This document shows, one piece after another, positions 1 to 6,290 of a stretch of DNA of 16,515 bases; the stretch's first letter is position 1, and every line of letters starts with the position of its first letter. Both the position numbers and the translations under genes were made by a program. The DNA lies in contig CAYULB010000047.1 in the NCBI GenBank assembly GCA_964445575.1, forward strand, positions 1-16,515, read 5' to 3'. This stretch comes from WJMT01 sp964445575 (lineage in GTDB: Bacteria > Acidobacteriota > Aminicenantia > Aminicenantales > Aminicenantaceae). The notes beneath the pieces were generated by a model, which worked only from the letters and a program-made list of their open reading frames with translations, had not been told where the DNA came from and did no database searches.

Positions 1-182
1 CGCAGATCAGTTGAAAGTCAAACTGAGAAAAGACATTGTCAGTGGAGGCCACGGAAAATTACTATCTGGTCTACTACACGCCTAAGGATTACAAAGCGGA
101 CAACAAATTCCATAAAATCGAGGTCCGGATAAGAGGCGGCGGCTATCGGATCACCCACCGGGCCGGTTATGTGGCTAATTGA
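1..182 (+). pseudogene. C-terminal tail of a VWA-domain protein, frameshifted and cut by the window edge
   Basis: The frame ending at the TGA at 180-182 encodes a tail with the pattern ENYYLVYYTPKDYKAD, then KFHKIEVRIRG and YRITHRAGYVAN. This matches the C-terminal end of the VWA-related proteins abundant in Acidobacteriota, where YYLLGYYP...KFRRIEVKV...RKGYF is typical. The frame cannot be followed upstream, because it meets TGA at 24-26 and 12-14. The frame offset by one (starting at base 2) reads ADQLKVKLRKDIVS, a plausible continuation of the same protein. One extra base near 43-48 (GTGGAGG) therefore appears to break the gene. The rest lies outside the window. Either this is a true pseudogene or there is a single-base assembly error. 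The family would normally be exported, but its role is unknown. Confidence 0.6.
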
Positions 183-200
183 TACGTTTGTTCACTTTTT

Positions 201-461
201 TTATCGGATGGGAGTCCAGATCGGCTTAGTTTTAAAAGTTTTGGTCTTTTTTCTGTCAATGTTTAGTGTGAAACACCAGTAATTGACTGCTTTTCGGCTC
301 AAATTTCGGCTGTTTATCAGTACATCTGTGAATTTTTTCATACCGCTTCTTTTCTGAACCCTTTTTATATAGTCAAAACCGCCAAAGTTAATGGCTCTTT
401 CAATTTCGATTTCAATGGGTATGGAATCAGGGTCTCTGTCCCAGAATAATTCTTCTCTCAT
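201..461 (-). CDS. Small DUF6922-like protein, putative partner of the AbiEii-type nucleotidyltransferase
   Basis: An 86-residue protein beginning MREELFWDRDPDSIPIE. The pattern LFWD.DP..I near the start, a central helix-rich part (FDYIKRVQKRSG), and then VLINSRNLSRKAVNYWCFTLNI resembles the DUF6922 proteins that usually sit beside AbiEii/AbiGii-type nucleotidyltransferases and are presumed antitoxins. Its ATG overlaps the stop of the nucleotidyltransferase gene by four bases (ATGA on the minus strand), so translation is probably coupled. The toxin-like gene comes first in the operon, which is the less usual order. No catalytic motif is visible. The family assignment rests on motif memory and the antitoxin role on position only. 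Confidence 0.6.
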   Translation of the reverse strand: MREELFWDRDPDSIPIEIEIERAINFGGFDYIKRVQKRSGMKKFTDVLINSRNLSRKAVNYWCFTLNIDRKKTKTFKTKPIWTPIR

Positions 462-1126
462 TTGATAAACTCACAAAAAAAGTGTTTGATGTCCTTCCAT
501 TCCTTATCAGACATCCTTTCAATTTGACCGCTTTTTTTTATCAACATGATAGAATCTTTTTCTTTTTCCGCATCGTCAAAATATATAAATGATGTTTTCA
601 AATGATATTCGTATCGACTCTCAACACCGTATTTCTTTTTAACAAATGTTAAAATATCATCAAAATGATGATGGGTGTTCTTTAACAAGAAGAATAAGTC
701 AACAAAATCTTTTGCAGAGCCGCGTTGAGTTATGGCGAGTGCTTTCATGGCCTCGATGTCTTTTAAAGAAGCTAGGGGACAGTTTATGTTTTTATTAATT
801 TTGATGGATTCAACTTGGGATAGGAGGGGATAAGGATAAAAAAATAACGAAAATTTAATATCATCAGAAACAAATAATATGACAGTATTCTCTTCGATGA
901 GTTCAATAATAACATCTTTTTTGAAACATTTGTCCATGGCATAAATAAATTGTTGTGAATTGAATTTTTTTGGGGCGAAAAAATCTAGATCAACCGATAT
1001 TCTGCGGTTCAAAAAGAGGGAGACAGCCGTTCCGCCGGCAAGATAACTGCCTTCTGGAAGAATTCTGCATTTACTTATTTGAATTAATTGGCTTTTTAGG
1101 TTCTTAAATGTATTTTCCCAATTCAT
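458..1126 (-). CDS. AbiEii/AbiGii-family nucleotidyltransferase (putative type IV toxin)
   Basis: This 222-residue protein has the signature of the AbiEii nucleotidyltransferase fold. LAGGTAVSLFLNRRISVDLDFF (residues 29-50) holds the GG(S/T)A turn and the metal-binding pair D46 and D48. SLKDIEAMKALAITQRGSAKDF (about 120-141) holds the later conserved K122/D123, K128 and RG..KDF segment. Known relatives (AbiEii, MenT) transfer nucleotides to RNA substrates, including tRNA, and stop growth; others are chromosomal proteins of unknown substrate. The gene is followed by the DUF6922-like partner with a four-base overlap. The start lies after an AT-rich stretch with no clear Shine-Dalgarno. The nearby AbiEi remnant at 1301 runs on the other strand, so it is not this gene's direct operon partner. 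Confidence 0.8.
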   Translation of the reverse strand: MNWENTFKNLKSQLIQISKCRILPEGSYLAGGTAVSLFLNRRISVDLDFFAPKKFNSQQFIYAMDKCFKKDVIIELIEENTVILFVSDDIKFSLFFYPYPLLSQVESIKINKNINCPLASLKDIEAMKALAITQRGSAKDFVDLFFLLKNTHHHFDDILTFVKKKYGVESRYEYHLKTSFIYFDDAEKEKDSIMLIKKSGQIERMSDKEWKDIKHFFCEFIK

Positions 1127-1300
1127 ATATATATTTTACCATTATCTGCTGTTAAAAAAAATGATAGGTTAATAGTAAATAATTGAGAATAAAGATTGAT
1201 TTTGACCACTGTTTATTTTTGGACTAGCCTTGAAATTGATTACAAAAAGGGTGAAATTTCTTTCGGATTTAAAAGATTATTGGCAAATAGTATACTGTAA

Positions 1301-1568
1301 GGTGTTATTTGCCTGCTCACGGCACTACGATTTCATGATATCGGAACGCAGAATCTTCATCAGGTCTGGCTGGCCATAGATCGAAATGTTAAGGCTCCCC
1401 GAATAAAAAATATTAATCTTAGAGTTGTTCGCTTTTCTGGTCATGCCCTTAATTTTGGTGTTGAAGAACATACTTTTTATGGGACGAAAATTAAGGTCAC
1501 CGATCCTGCGAAAACCATCGCAGATTGTTTCAAGTATCGCAATAAGAGAGGTTTGGATGTGGCAGTTG
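1301..1568 (+). pseudogene. AbiEi-type antitoxin remnant (N-terminus missing)
   Basis: Codons from 1301 read GVICLLTALRFHDIGTQN, then VWLAIDRNVKAP, LRVVRFSGHALNFGVEEH and KVTDPAKTIADCFKYRNK, ending in GLDVAVE. This is the middle and C-terminal core of AbiEi-family antitoxins, whose members show ICLLSALRFHE...Q, RIVRFSG, and PAKTVADCFKFRNK.GLDVA. The TAA directly upstream (1298-1300) and the absence of an N-terminal winged-helix segment or start codon show that the gene is broken. At about 1569 the frame runs without a stop into transposase-like sequence, so the cognate AbiEii that normally follows has been lost here. It is not expected to make a functional antitoxin. Confidence 0.75.
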
Positions 1569-1810
1569 AAGATGAAGATCCCTTTCTGCCTTCAAAAGGA
1601 TGGGCTGAGATGATAAAGAAGGTCTATGAGATCGATCCCCTCATCTGTCCCCAATGCGGGGGCCGAGCAGCCTTAAAAGTCAGTTTAAGATTTTTGATGA
1701 TCTTGTCTATGACTTTGCAGTCTTCAATAAAGGTGACCAAAGTGTCTTTCAAACCGGTTCTCATATTCCAGTTTAGAGAAGCTCCGCAGCCAGGGCATCA
1801 AAAAACCTGA
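1569..1810 (+). pseudogene. Transposase C-terminal fragment fused in frame to the AbiEi remnant
   Basis: Directly after the AbiEi core, the same frame reads PSKGWAEMIKKVYEIDPLIC followed by PQCGG. The WA..I.KVYE.DPL.CP.CGG signature is the zinc-ribbon region near the C-terminus of a widespread group of IS91-like (Y2-type) transposases. After about 1665 the translation (ALKVSLRFLMILSM and onward) no longer resembles a transposase, and the frame ends at 1808-1810. The better match for the missing tail lies on the opposite strand of this same stretch. Only a scar remains, with no terminal repeats or target duplication recognised. Confidence 0.6.
1656..1797 (-). pseudogene. Inverted transposase tail lying in frame just past the queH stop
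   Basis: Read on the minus strand from 1797, the frame gives CPGCGASLNWN, then VTFIEDCKVIDKIIKNLKLT and FKAARPP. The zinc-knuckle pair CP.CG followed by a FIED..VIDKII.HLKLTF...RPP tail is what normally follows the KVYE.DPL.CP.CGG block in this transposase group. The tail therefore sits in reverse orientation to the plus-strand fragment at 1569. It is in the same frame as queH, separated only by the queH TGA (1798-1800), and it runs to a TAG at 1624-1626. A short inversion, or two facing remnants, would explain the arrangement. Confidence 0.5.
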
Positions 1811-2364
1811 CACTTTATTGAATACTTACATCCACAGTACTTCTGTCGGTAAAGCCCCATTTTTTTAGACAGCTCCAAACTGCGTTTAAACCCGTCTTTT
1901 TTTTTAAAATCAATATCCAGAAACACAATCCCGTATTCCTCAGCCAAGTCTCTTCCTATCTTAAATATTACTTTTGATGATTTGTGGGGAGAGATAGTCA
2001 AGGTGGTAGTGAAAAAAGGAATCCCCAGTTCCAGAGCTTTTTTGGCTGTGGCTTCAAGGTTATAACGGAAACACTTTTCACACCGCTTGCCCCCTTCCGG
2101 TTCCTTTTCAAGTCCCCTAACCGCTTTAAGCCATTCTTGAGAATTGTATTCAGGAACCATGACTTTGAATCCTAATTCATTTCCCGCTTTAAGGGCAGTC
2201 TGAGCTCTTTTTTCATACTCATGTTTGGGATAAATATTGGGATTATGAAAGTAGCCTATAACTTCATAATGAGGATTTAATTGTTCATAAACCGCAGTAG
2301 AATCAGGTCCGCAGCAGATATGAAGCAGAACTTTGGATTTTTTGCTGTTTTTATCCTTTTTCAT
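1798..2364 (-). CDS. queH: Epoxyqueuosine reductase QueH (DUF208)
   Basis: This 188-residue protein carries the full QueH cysteine set. LLHICCGPDS (C17, C18) is at the N-terminus, KRCEKCFRYNLEATA (C95, C98) is central, and YRQKYCGCKYS (C177, C179) is at the C-terminus; the segment TLTISPHKSS is also typical. QueH reduces epoxyqueuosine to queuosine in the tRNA wobble position (anticodon GUN) and is the non-orthologous replacement of QueG; known members use an iron-sulfur cluster plus a second metal site. The length is normal. The last residues (IKCQVF) and the stop lie exactly at the edge of the transposase scar, so the extreme C-terminus may have been reshaped by insertion. It is divergent from the 2482 gene. 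Confidence 0.9.
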   Translation of the reverse strand: MKKDKNSKKSKVLLHICCGPDSTAVYEQLNPHYEVIGYFHNPNIYPKHEYEKRAQTALKAGNELGFKVMVPEYNSQEWLKAVRGLEKEPEGGKRCEKCFRYNLEATAKKALELGIPFFTTTLTISPHKSSKVIFKIGRDLAEEYGIVFLDIDFKKKDGFKRSLELSKKMGLYRQKYCGCKYSIKCQVF

Positions 2365-2425
2365 AACTAAAATATACGGGTCATGATTTTACAATATTAT
2401 CCCTTAACAATCCATTTTTGATTTG

Positions 2426-2454
2426 TTGACATTTAGGGATTCCAAGATTATTAT
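2426..2454 (+). promoter_or_regulatory. Sigma-70 type promoter of the homocysteine methyltransferase-like gene
   Basis: TTGACA at 2426-2431, a 17-bp spacer, and TATTAT at 2449-2454. Transcription would start near 2461, giving a leader of only about 20 nt before the ATG at 2482, with AAGG at 2476-2479 as a modest ribosome site. A leader this short has no room for a SAM or cobalamin riboswitch if this promoter is used. Confidence 0.7.
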
Positions 2455-2481
2455 TTTATCAACCTAAATCTGAATAAGGTC

Positions 2482-3369
2482 ATGATGACTCAGTCAATAT
2501 TCAAACTGGCCCAACAGCAAACTGTACTCTTGGACGGAGGCATGGGAACAGAGCTTATCAAAAAAGGCTTTACCAGCGGGGTTCCTCCGGAATCATGGAA
2601 TGTGGATAAACCTGAAGTCGTGAAAAACATTCATCAGCGGTATTTTAATGCCGGGTCTGATGCTGTGCTGACCAACAGCTTTGGGGGAAGTCCCATCAAA
2701 CTGAGCTCTTATAACCTTGAAAAAAAAAGTTATGAGCTGAACCGACGGGCTGCGGAAATCGCCTGCCAAGTCAAACCCAATGGGAAATTTGTTGGGGGAA
2801 GCATGGGCCCAACCGGCAAATTCCTGGAACCCTACGGCAAATACACTGAAGATGAATTCATTGAAGCTTTCCGGGTTCAAACTCAAGGTCTCACAGACGG
2901 TGGAGTGGATTTCATCCTTATTGAGACTCAGTATGACTTAAAAGAAGCGCTCTGTGCTTTTCAAGGGGTTCGAAAAGCCAGTGAACTTCCTGTTTTTGTC
3001 ACAATGACGTTTAAAAGCACTCCAAGGGGATTCTTCACAGAAATGGGGAACAGTGTCTCTGAGTGCATTACAGAGCTTGAAAACAAGAAATTATCTGGCA
3101 TCGGTGCCAACTGTACTCTCGACAGCAGAGAAATGGCTCTATTGGTCAAAGAAATTAGGGAAAAAACATCCCTTCCTCTTATTGCTCAGGCCAATGCAGG
3201 TCAGCCACAAGTCAATTCAGATGGAAAAATCAAGTACTCCCAATCATCAGTTAACTATGTCAAGTATGTTAAAAAAATGCTGGAGTATGGAGCGGATATT
3301 ATCGGTGGCTGCTGCGGAACAGACCCTTCTTACATCAGAAAAATGGCAAAATTAATACATAATTTATAA
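2482..3369 (+). CDS. Stand-alone homocysteine S-methyltransferase domain protein
   Basis: A 295-residue single-domain protein of the Hcy-methyltransferase (Pfam S-methyl_trans) family, equal to the N-terminal domain of cobalamin-dependent MetH or to BHMT/MmuM. LLDGGMGTELIKKG (residues 16-29) is the barrel entry. Zinc ligands are C211 in GANCTLDS and C277/C278 in GGCCGTDP. Members activate a thiol, usually homocysteine, as a zinc thiolate and methylate it from a corrinoid, SAM, S-methylmethionine or betaine. No pterin, cobalamin or activation domain is attached. The corrinoid protein, an MttB-type enzyme and a MetH-type activator lie within 13 kb, so a methylcobamide donor is the most attractive reading. 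It has its own promoter; the M16 gene follows after 66 bp and a repeat. Met2 at 2485 is an alternative start. Confidence 0.85.
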   Translation: MMTQSIFKLAQQQTVLLDGGMGTELIKKGFTSGVPPESWNVDKPEVVKNIHQRYFNAGSDAVLTNSFGGSPIKLSSYNLEKKSYELNRRAAEIACQVKPNGKFVGGSMGPTGKFLEPYGKYTEDEFIEAFRVQTQGLTDGGVDFILIETQYDLKEALCAFQGVRKASELPVFVTMTFKSTPRGFFTEMGNSVSECITELENKKLSGIGANCTLDSREMALLVKEIREKTSLPLIAQANAGQPQVNSDGKIKYSQSSVNYVKYVKKMLEYGADIIGGCCGTDPSYIRKMAKLIHNL

Positions 3370-3370
3370 A

Positions 3371-3419
3371 TAACCTGGATTATTCACCATCGCCATTTTT
3401 TTACGAATAGTTCAGATTA
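3371..3419 (+). repeat. Dispersed intergenic inverted repeat, copy A (best preserved)
   Basis: The arms TAACCTGGATTATTC (3371-3385) and GAATAGTTCAGATTA (3405-3419) are inverted copies matching at 12 of 15 positions, with all differences transitions. They flank a loop containing CATCGCCATTTTTTTA. The core (3388-3408) recurs at 9207-9227 on the minus strand and at 14796-14816. The element fills almost the whole gap between the methyltransferase stop and the M16 ribosome site. The T-run is in the loop, not after the stem, so this is not a classical terminator. Confidence 0.7.
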
Positions 3420-3435
3420 AATGAAGGAGGTAATT

Positions 3436-6249
3436 ATGGTTAAAAAAAACCATCTTTTCACAACCCTTTTATTGGCTTTTTTACTGATTATCCCTGCTTG
3501 CAAAGGGACCCAAGCTCCAGAACAGAAACTGGAGATCGACTACGAGAAGTACACCCTTGATAACGGACTGGAAATCATACTCCATGAAGACAAATCCGAC
3601 CCTATTGTGGCTGTGGCTGTTCAGTATCATGTGGGTTCCAACCGTGAAGAAGTAGGAAAGACAGGATTTGCTCATTTGTTCGAACACATGATGTTCCAGG
3701 AATCAGAACATGTGGGTCAAGACCAGTTCTTTCAAAAGATCCAGAATGCAGGCGGCACACTCAACGGAGGGACCAGCAGTGATGGAACCATTTATTTTGA
3801 AGTGGTGCCCAAAAATGCTTTAGAGATGGTCCTTTGGCTGGAATCAGATAGACTTGGTTTCTTACGCAGCAAAATAACTCAGGAAGCCTTTGCCAACCAG
3901 CAGAGTGTGGTCAAAAATGAAAAACGCCAAATGGTGGACAACCGTCCCTACGGTCATACCAGCTACATCCTGGGAAAACTTCTTTATCCAGAAGGTCATC
4001 CCTATTCCTGGCAGGTCATTGGCTCTATGGAAGACCTTACAAATGCCACCTTGGCTGATGTGCACGAGTTTCATAAAAAATGGTACCGGCCCAACAACGC
4101 CACTCTGGTGGTTGCAGGAGACTTTGATAAAAAGCAGACAAAACAGTGGATAGAGAAATATTTTGGAGAAATCCCTTCCCCCCATGAAATAAAAAACCCG
4201 GAACCCATGCTGGTCAAACTGGAAGAGATCCGGATGGCTTATTATGAAGATAACTTTGCCAAATCTCCCGAGCTCAATATGGTTTTTCCTACCGTAGAAC
4301 AATACCATCCCGACTCCTATGCTCTGTCCTTTTTAGGAGATCTTTTATTCAGAGGAAAAAAAGCCCCTTTTTATAAGGTTATCGTAGAGGAAAAAAAGCT
4401 GGCTCCTTCTGTCTCCGGCTATCAGATGAGCAATGAGATCGCCGGAGAATTCAGACTCCGGGTCCGCACTTTTCCTGATATTGACCTTTCCGAAGTCAAA
4501 GAGGCTGTCTTTGAATCTTTTGAAAGATTCGAAGAAGAAGGGTTCACTGATGAAGACTTGACCCGCCTTAAAAACACCACAGAAACAAATTTTTACAACC
4601 GGCTTTCCAGTGTGCTGATGAAGTCATTCCTCCTGTCTCGCTACAATGAATACGCAGGCTCTCCTGACTTCCTGATTAAAGACCTTGAAAAGACTCTGGC
4701 GGTGACCAAAGACGATATCCTGCGGGTTTATGAAAAATACCTCAAAGACAAACCCTATGTCATGACCAATTTTGTGCCCAAAGGAAAAGCCGAACTTGCT
4801 GTTGAGGAAGCCGAGCTGTTCCCGCTCATCCAGGAAGAGCCTGAAGAGCCAGAAGAACCTGTGCAGGAAGAGATCAAAATAGACCAAATTGAATCTTCTT
4901 TTGACCGGAGCCAAGAACCTGAATTAGGCCCTGACCCTGAAGTCTCCATTCCTCCTGTCTGGAAACATGAACTCGCCAATGAGCTGAAAGCCCTGGGAAT
5001 CAAACATACCGAACTGCCTATAGTCCATTTCTCTCTGACATTACAAGGAGGGCATTACCTTGATCCCAAGGACAAACCAGGCACAGCTCACCTGGTCAGC
5101 CGCTTGATGATGGAAGGAACAAAAAGCAAGACTCCGGTGGAACTTGAAGAGGCTGTTGATAACCTGGGTGCCAATATCTCGATTTATGCGGGAAGAGAAG
5201 AGATCTCTATTCGTGGAAATTCACTGGCATCTAAGTTCAATGAAGTCATGGGATTGGTCCAGGAAATCCTTCTTGAGCCGCGCTGGGATGAGAAAGAATT
5301 CGCCAGAATCAAACAAGAGACCCTAGAGAGCATAAACCGAAACAAAGCCAATCCTCCTTACGTTGCCATGAATGTGTTCAATCAGCTGGTCTATGGTGAA
5401 GACCATATGTTTGGTAAACCCACAACAGGAACGTCTGAATCCATAGAAAAAATAACCATAGAAGACTTGAAAAATTATTATGCCCAGAATTTCTCACCCT
5501 CTGTGGCTTATTTGAGTATCGTGGGAGATATATCCAAACAAGAGGTGGTGGAGAGTCTCGAGGGCCTAGAAAGCCAGTGGGAGCCCCAAGAGGTTGCTTT
5601 TTCTGATTTTGAAAAACCTTCTATGTCGGAGAAGGCAAAAATATATTTTGTAGATGTTCCAGGAGCCAGACAATCGGTCATACGAATCGGAAGCATTGCC
5701 ATGCGGTACAATGACCCTGACTATTATCCCGCCACGGTTATGAACTACAAACTGGGTGGAAGCTTCAACAGTTTTCTGAATATGATATTGAGAGAAGAAA
5801 AAGGTTATACCTATGGAGCCCGGTCCGGATTTTCCGCTGGGATTTACCCGGGGACATTTTCTGCCTCCTCCTCTGTCCATTCCCAAGCTACTTTTGATTC
5901 AGTCAGAATATTTAAACAGGAAATGGAAAAATACAGGGAAGGCATTTCCCAAGAAGACCTGGAGTTCACAAAAAACTCACTCATAAAATCAAACGCAATG
6001 CGGTTTGAGACCTACGGGGCTCTTTTAAACATGCTGGATAATATAGCTGTGTTCGGCCTTCCGGATGACTATGTTAAGCAGCAGGAAGAAATTGTGAAAA
6101 ACATGACCCAAGAACGAATCAAAGAGCTGGCCCAAAAATACATCAATCCAGAGAGTCTGATCTATCTGGTTGTGGGTGACGCAGAAACACAGATGATGCC
6201 TTTAAAAGAAATCGGTCTCGGTGACCCTGTGCTCATCGAACAGAATTAA
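3436..6249 (+). CDS. M16 family zinc metallopeptidase, two-lobed, lipoprotein
   Basis: I chose the ATG at 3436 (937 residues) because AAGGAGG at 3424-3430 sits six bases before it; the ATG at 3421 lacks such a site. The N-terminus is a signal peptide (LLLAFLLIIPAC) with a probable lipid-modified C22, so the enzyme should be anchored outside the cytoplasm. The first lobe has the inverted zinc motif HLFEH (H80, E83, H84) and the third ligand E162 in VKNEKRQ. An acidic EEPEEPEEP linker (about 465-480) leads to the second lobe, where the motif is degenerate (HLVSR, from 552) and the substrate-binding R/Y segment KGYTYGARSG lies near 789-798. This active-plus-inactive fusion is usual for pitrilysin-like M16 enzymes, which degrade oligopeptides. 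Physiological substrate unknown. Confidence 0.92.
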   Translation: MVKKNHLFTTLLLAFLLIIPACKGTQAPEQKLEIDYEKYTLDNGLEIILHEDKSDPIVAVAVQYHVGSNREEVGKTGFAHLFEHMMFQESEHVGQDQFFQKIQNAGGTLNGGTSSDGTIYFEVVPKNALEMVLWLESDRLGFLRSKITQEAFANQQSVVKNEKRQMVDNRPYGHTSYILGKLLYPEGHPYSWQVIGSMEDLTNATLADVHEFHKKWYRPNNATLVVAGDFDKKQTKQWIEKYFGEIPSPHEIKNPEPMLVKLEEIRMAYYEDNFAKSPELNMVFPTVEQYHPDSYALSFLGDLLFRGKKAPFYKVIVEEKKLAPSVSGYQMSNEIAGEFRLRVRTFPDIDLSEVKEAVFESFERFEEEGFTDEDLTRLKNTTETNFYNRLSSVLMKSFLLSRYNEYAGSPDFLIKDLEKTLAVTKDDILRVYEKYLKDKPYVMTNFVPKGKAELAVEEAELFPLIQEEPEEPEEPVQEEIKIDQIESSFDRSQEPELGPDPEVSIPPVWKHELANELKALGIKHTELPIVHFSLTLQGGHYLDPKDKPGTAHLVSRLMMEGTKSKTPVELEEAVDNLGANISIYAGREEISIRGNSLASKFNEVMGLVQEILLEPRWDEKEFARIKQETLESINRNKANPPYVAMNVFNQLVYGEDHMFGKPTTGTSESIEKITIEDLKNYYAQNFSPSVAYLSIVGDISKQEVVESLEGLESQWEPQEVAFSDFEKPSMSEKAKIYFVDVPGARQSVIRIGSIAMRYNDPDYYPATVMNYKLGGSFNSFLNMILREEKGYTYGARSGFSAGIYPGTFSASSSVHSQATFDSVRIFKQEMEKYREGISQEDLEFTKNSLIKSNAMRFETYGALLNMLDNIAVFGLPDDYVKQQEEIVKNMTQERIKELAQKYINPESLIYLVVGDAETQMMPLKEIGLGDPVLIEQN

Positions 6250-6290
6250 TGTGAATGAGAGACAGGTGTTGAGGTTGAGCAATACTCTAT

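Noticed and set aside
3862..4308. 148-codon open frame on the minus strand
   Set aside because: It lies wholly inside the M16 peptidase gene in another frame, resembles no family, and has no ribosome site.
4831..4880. Tandem repeat of GAAGAGCC-like units
   Set aside because: It encodes the acidic Glu-Pro linker between the two M16 lobes; this is low complexity, not an independent repeat.
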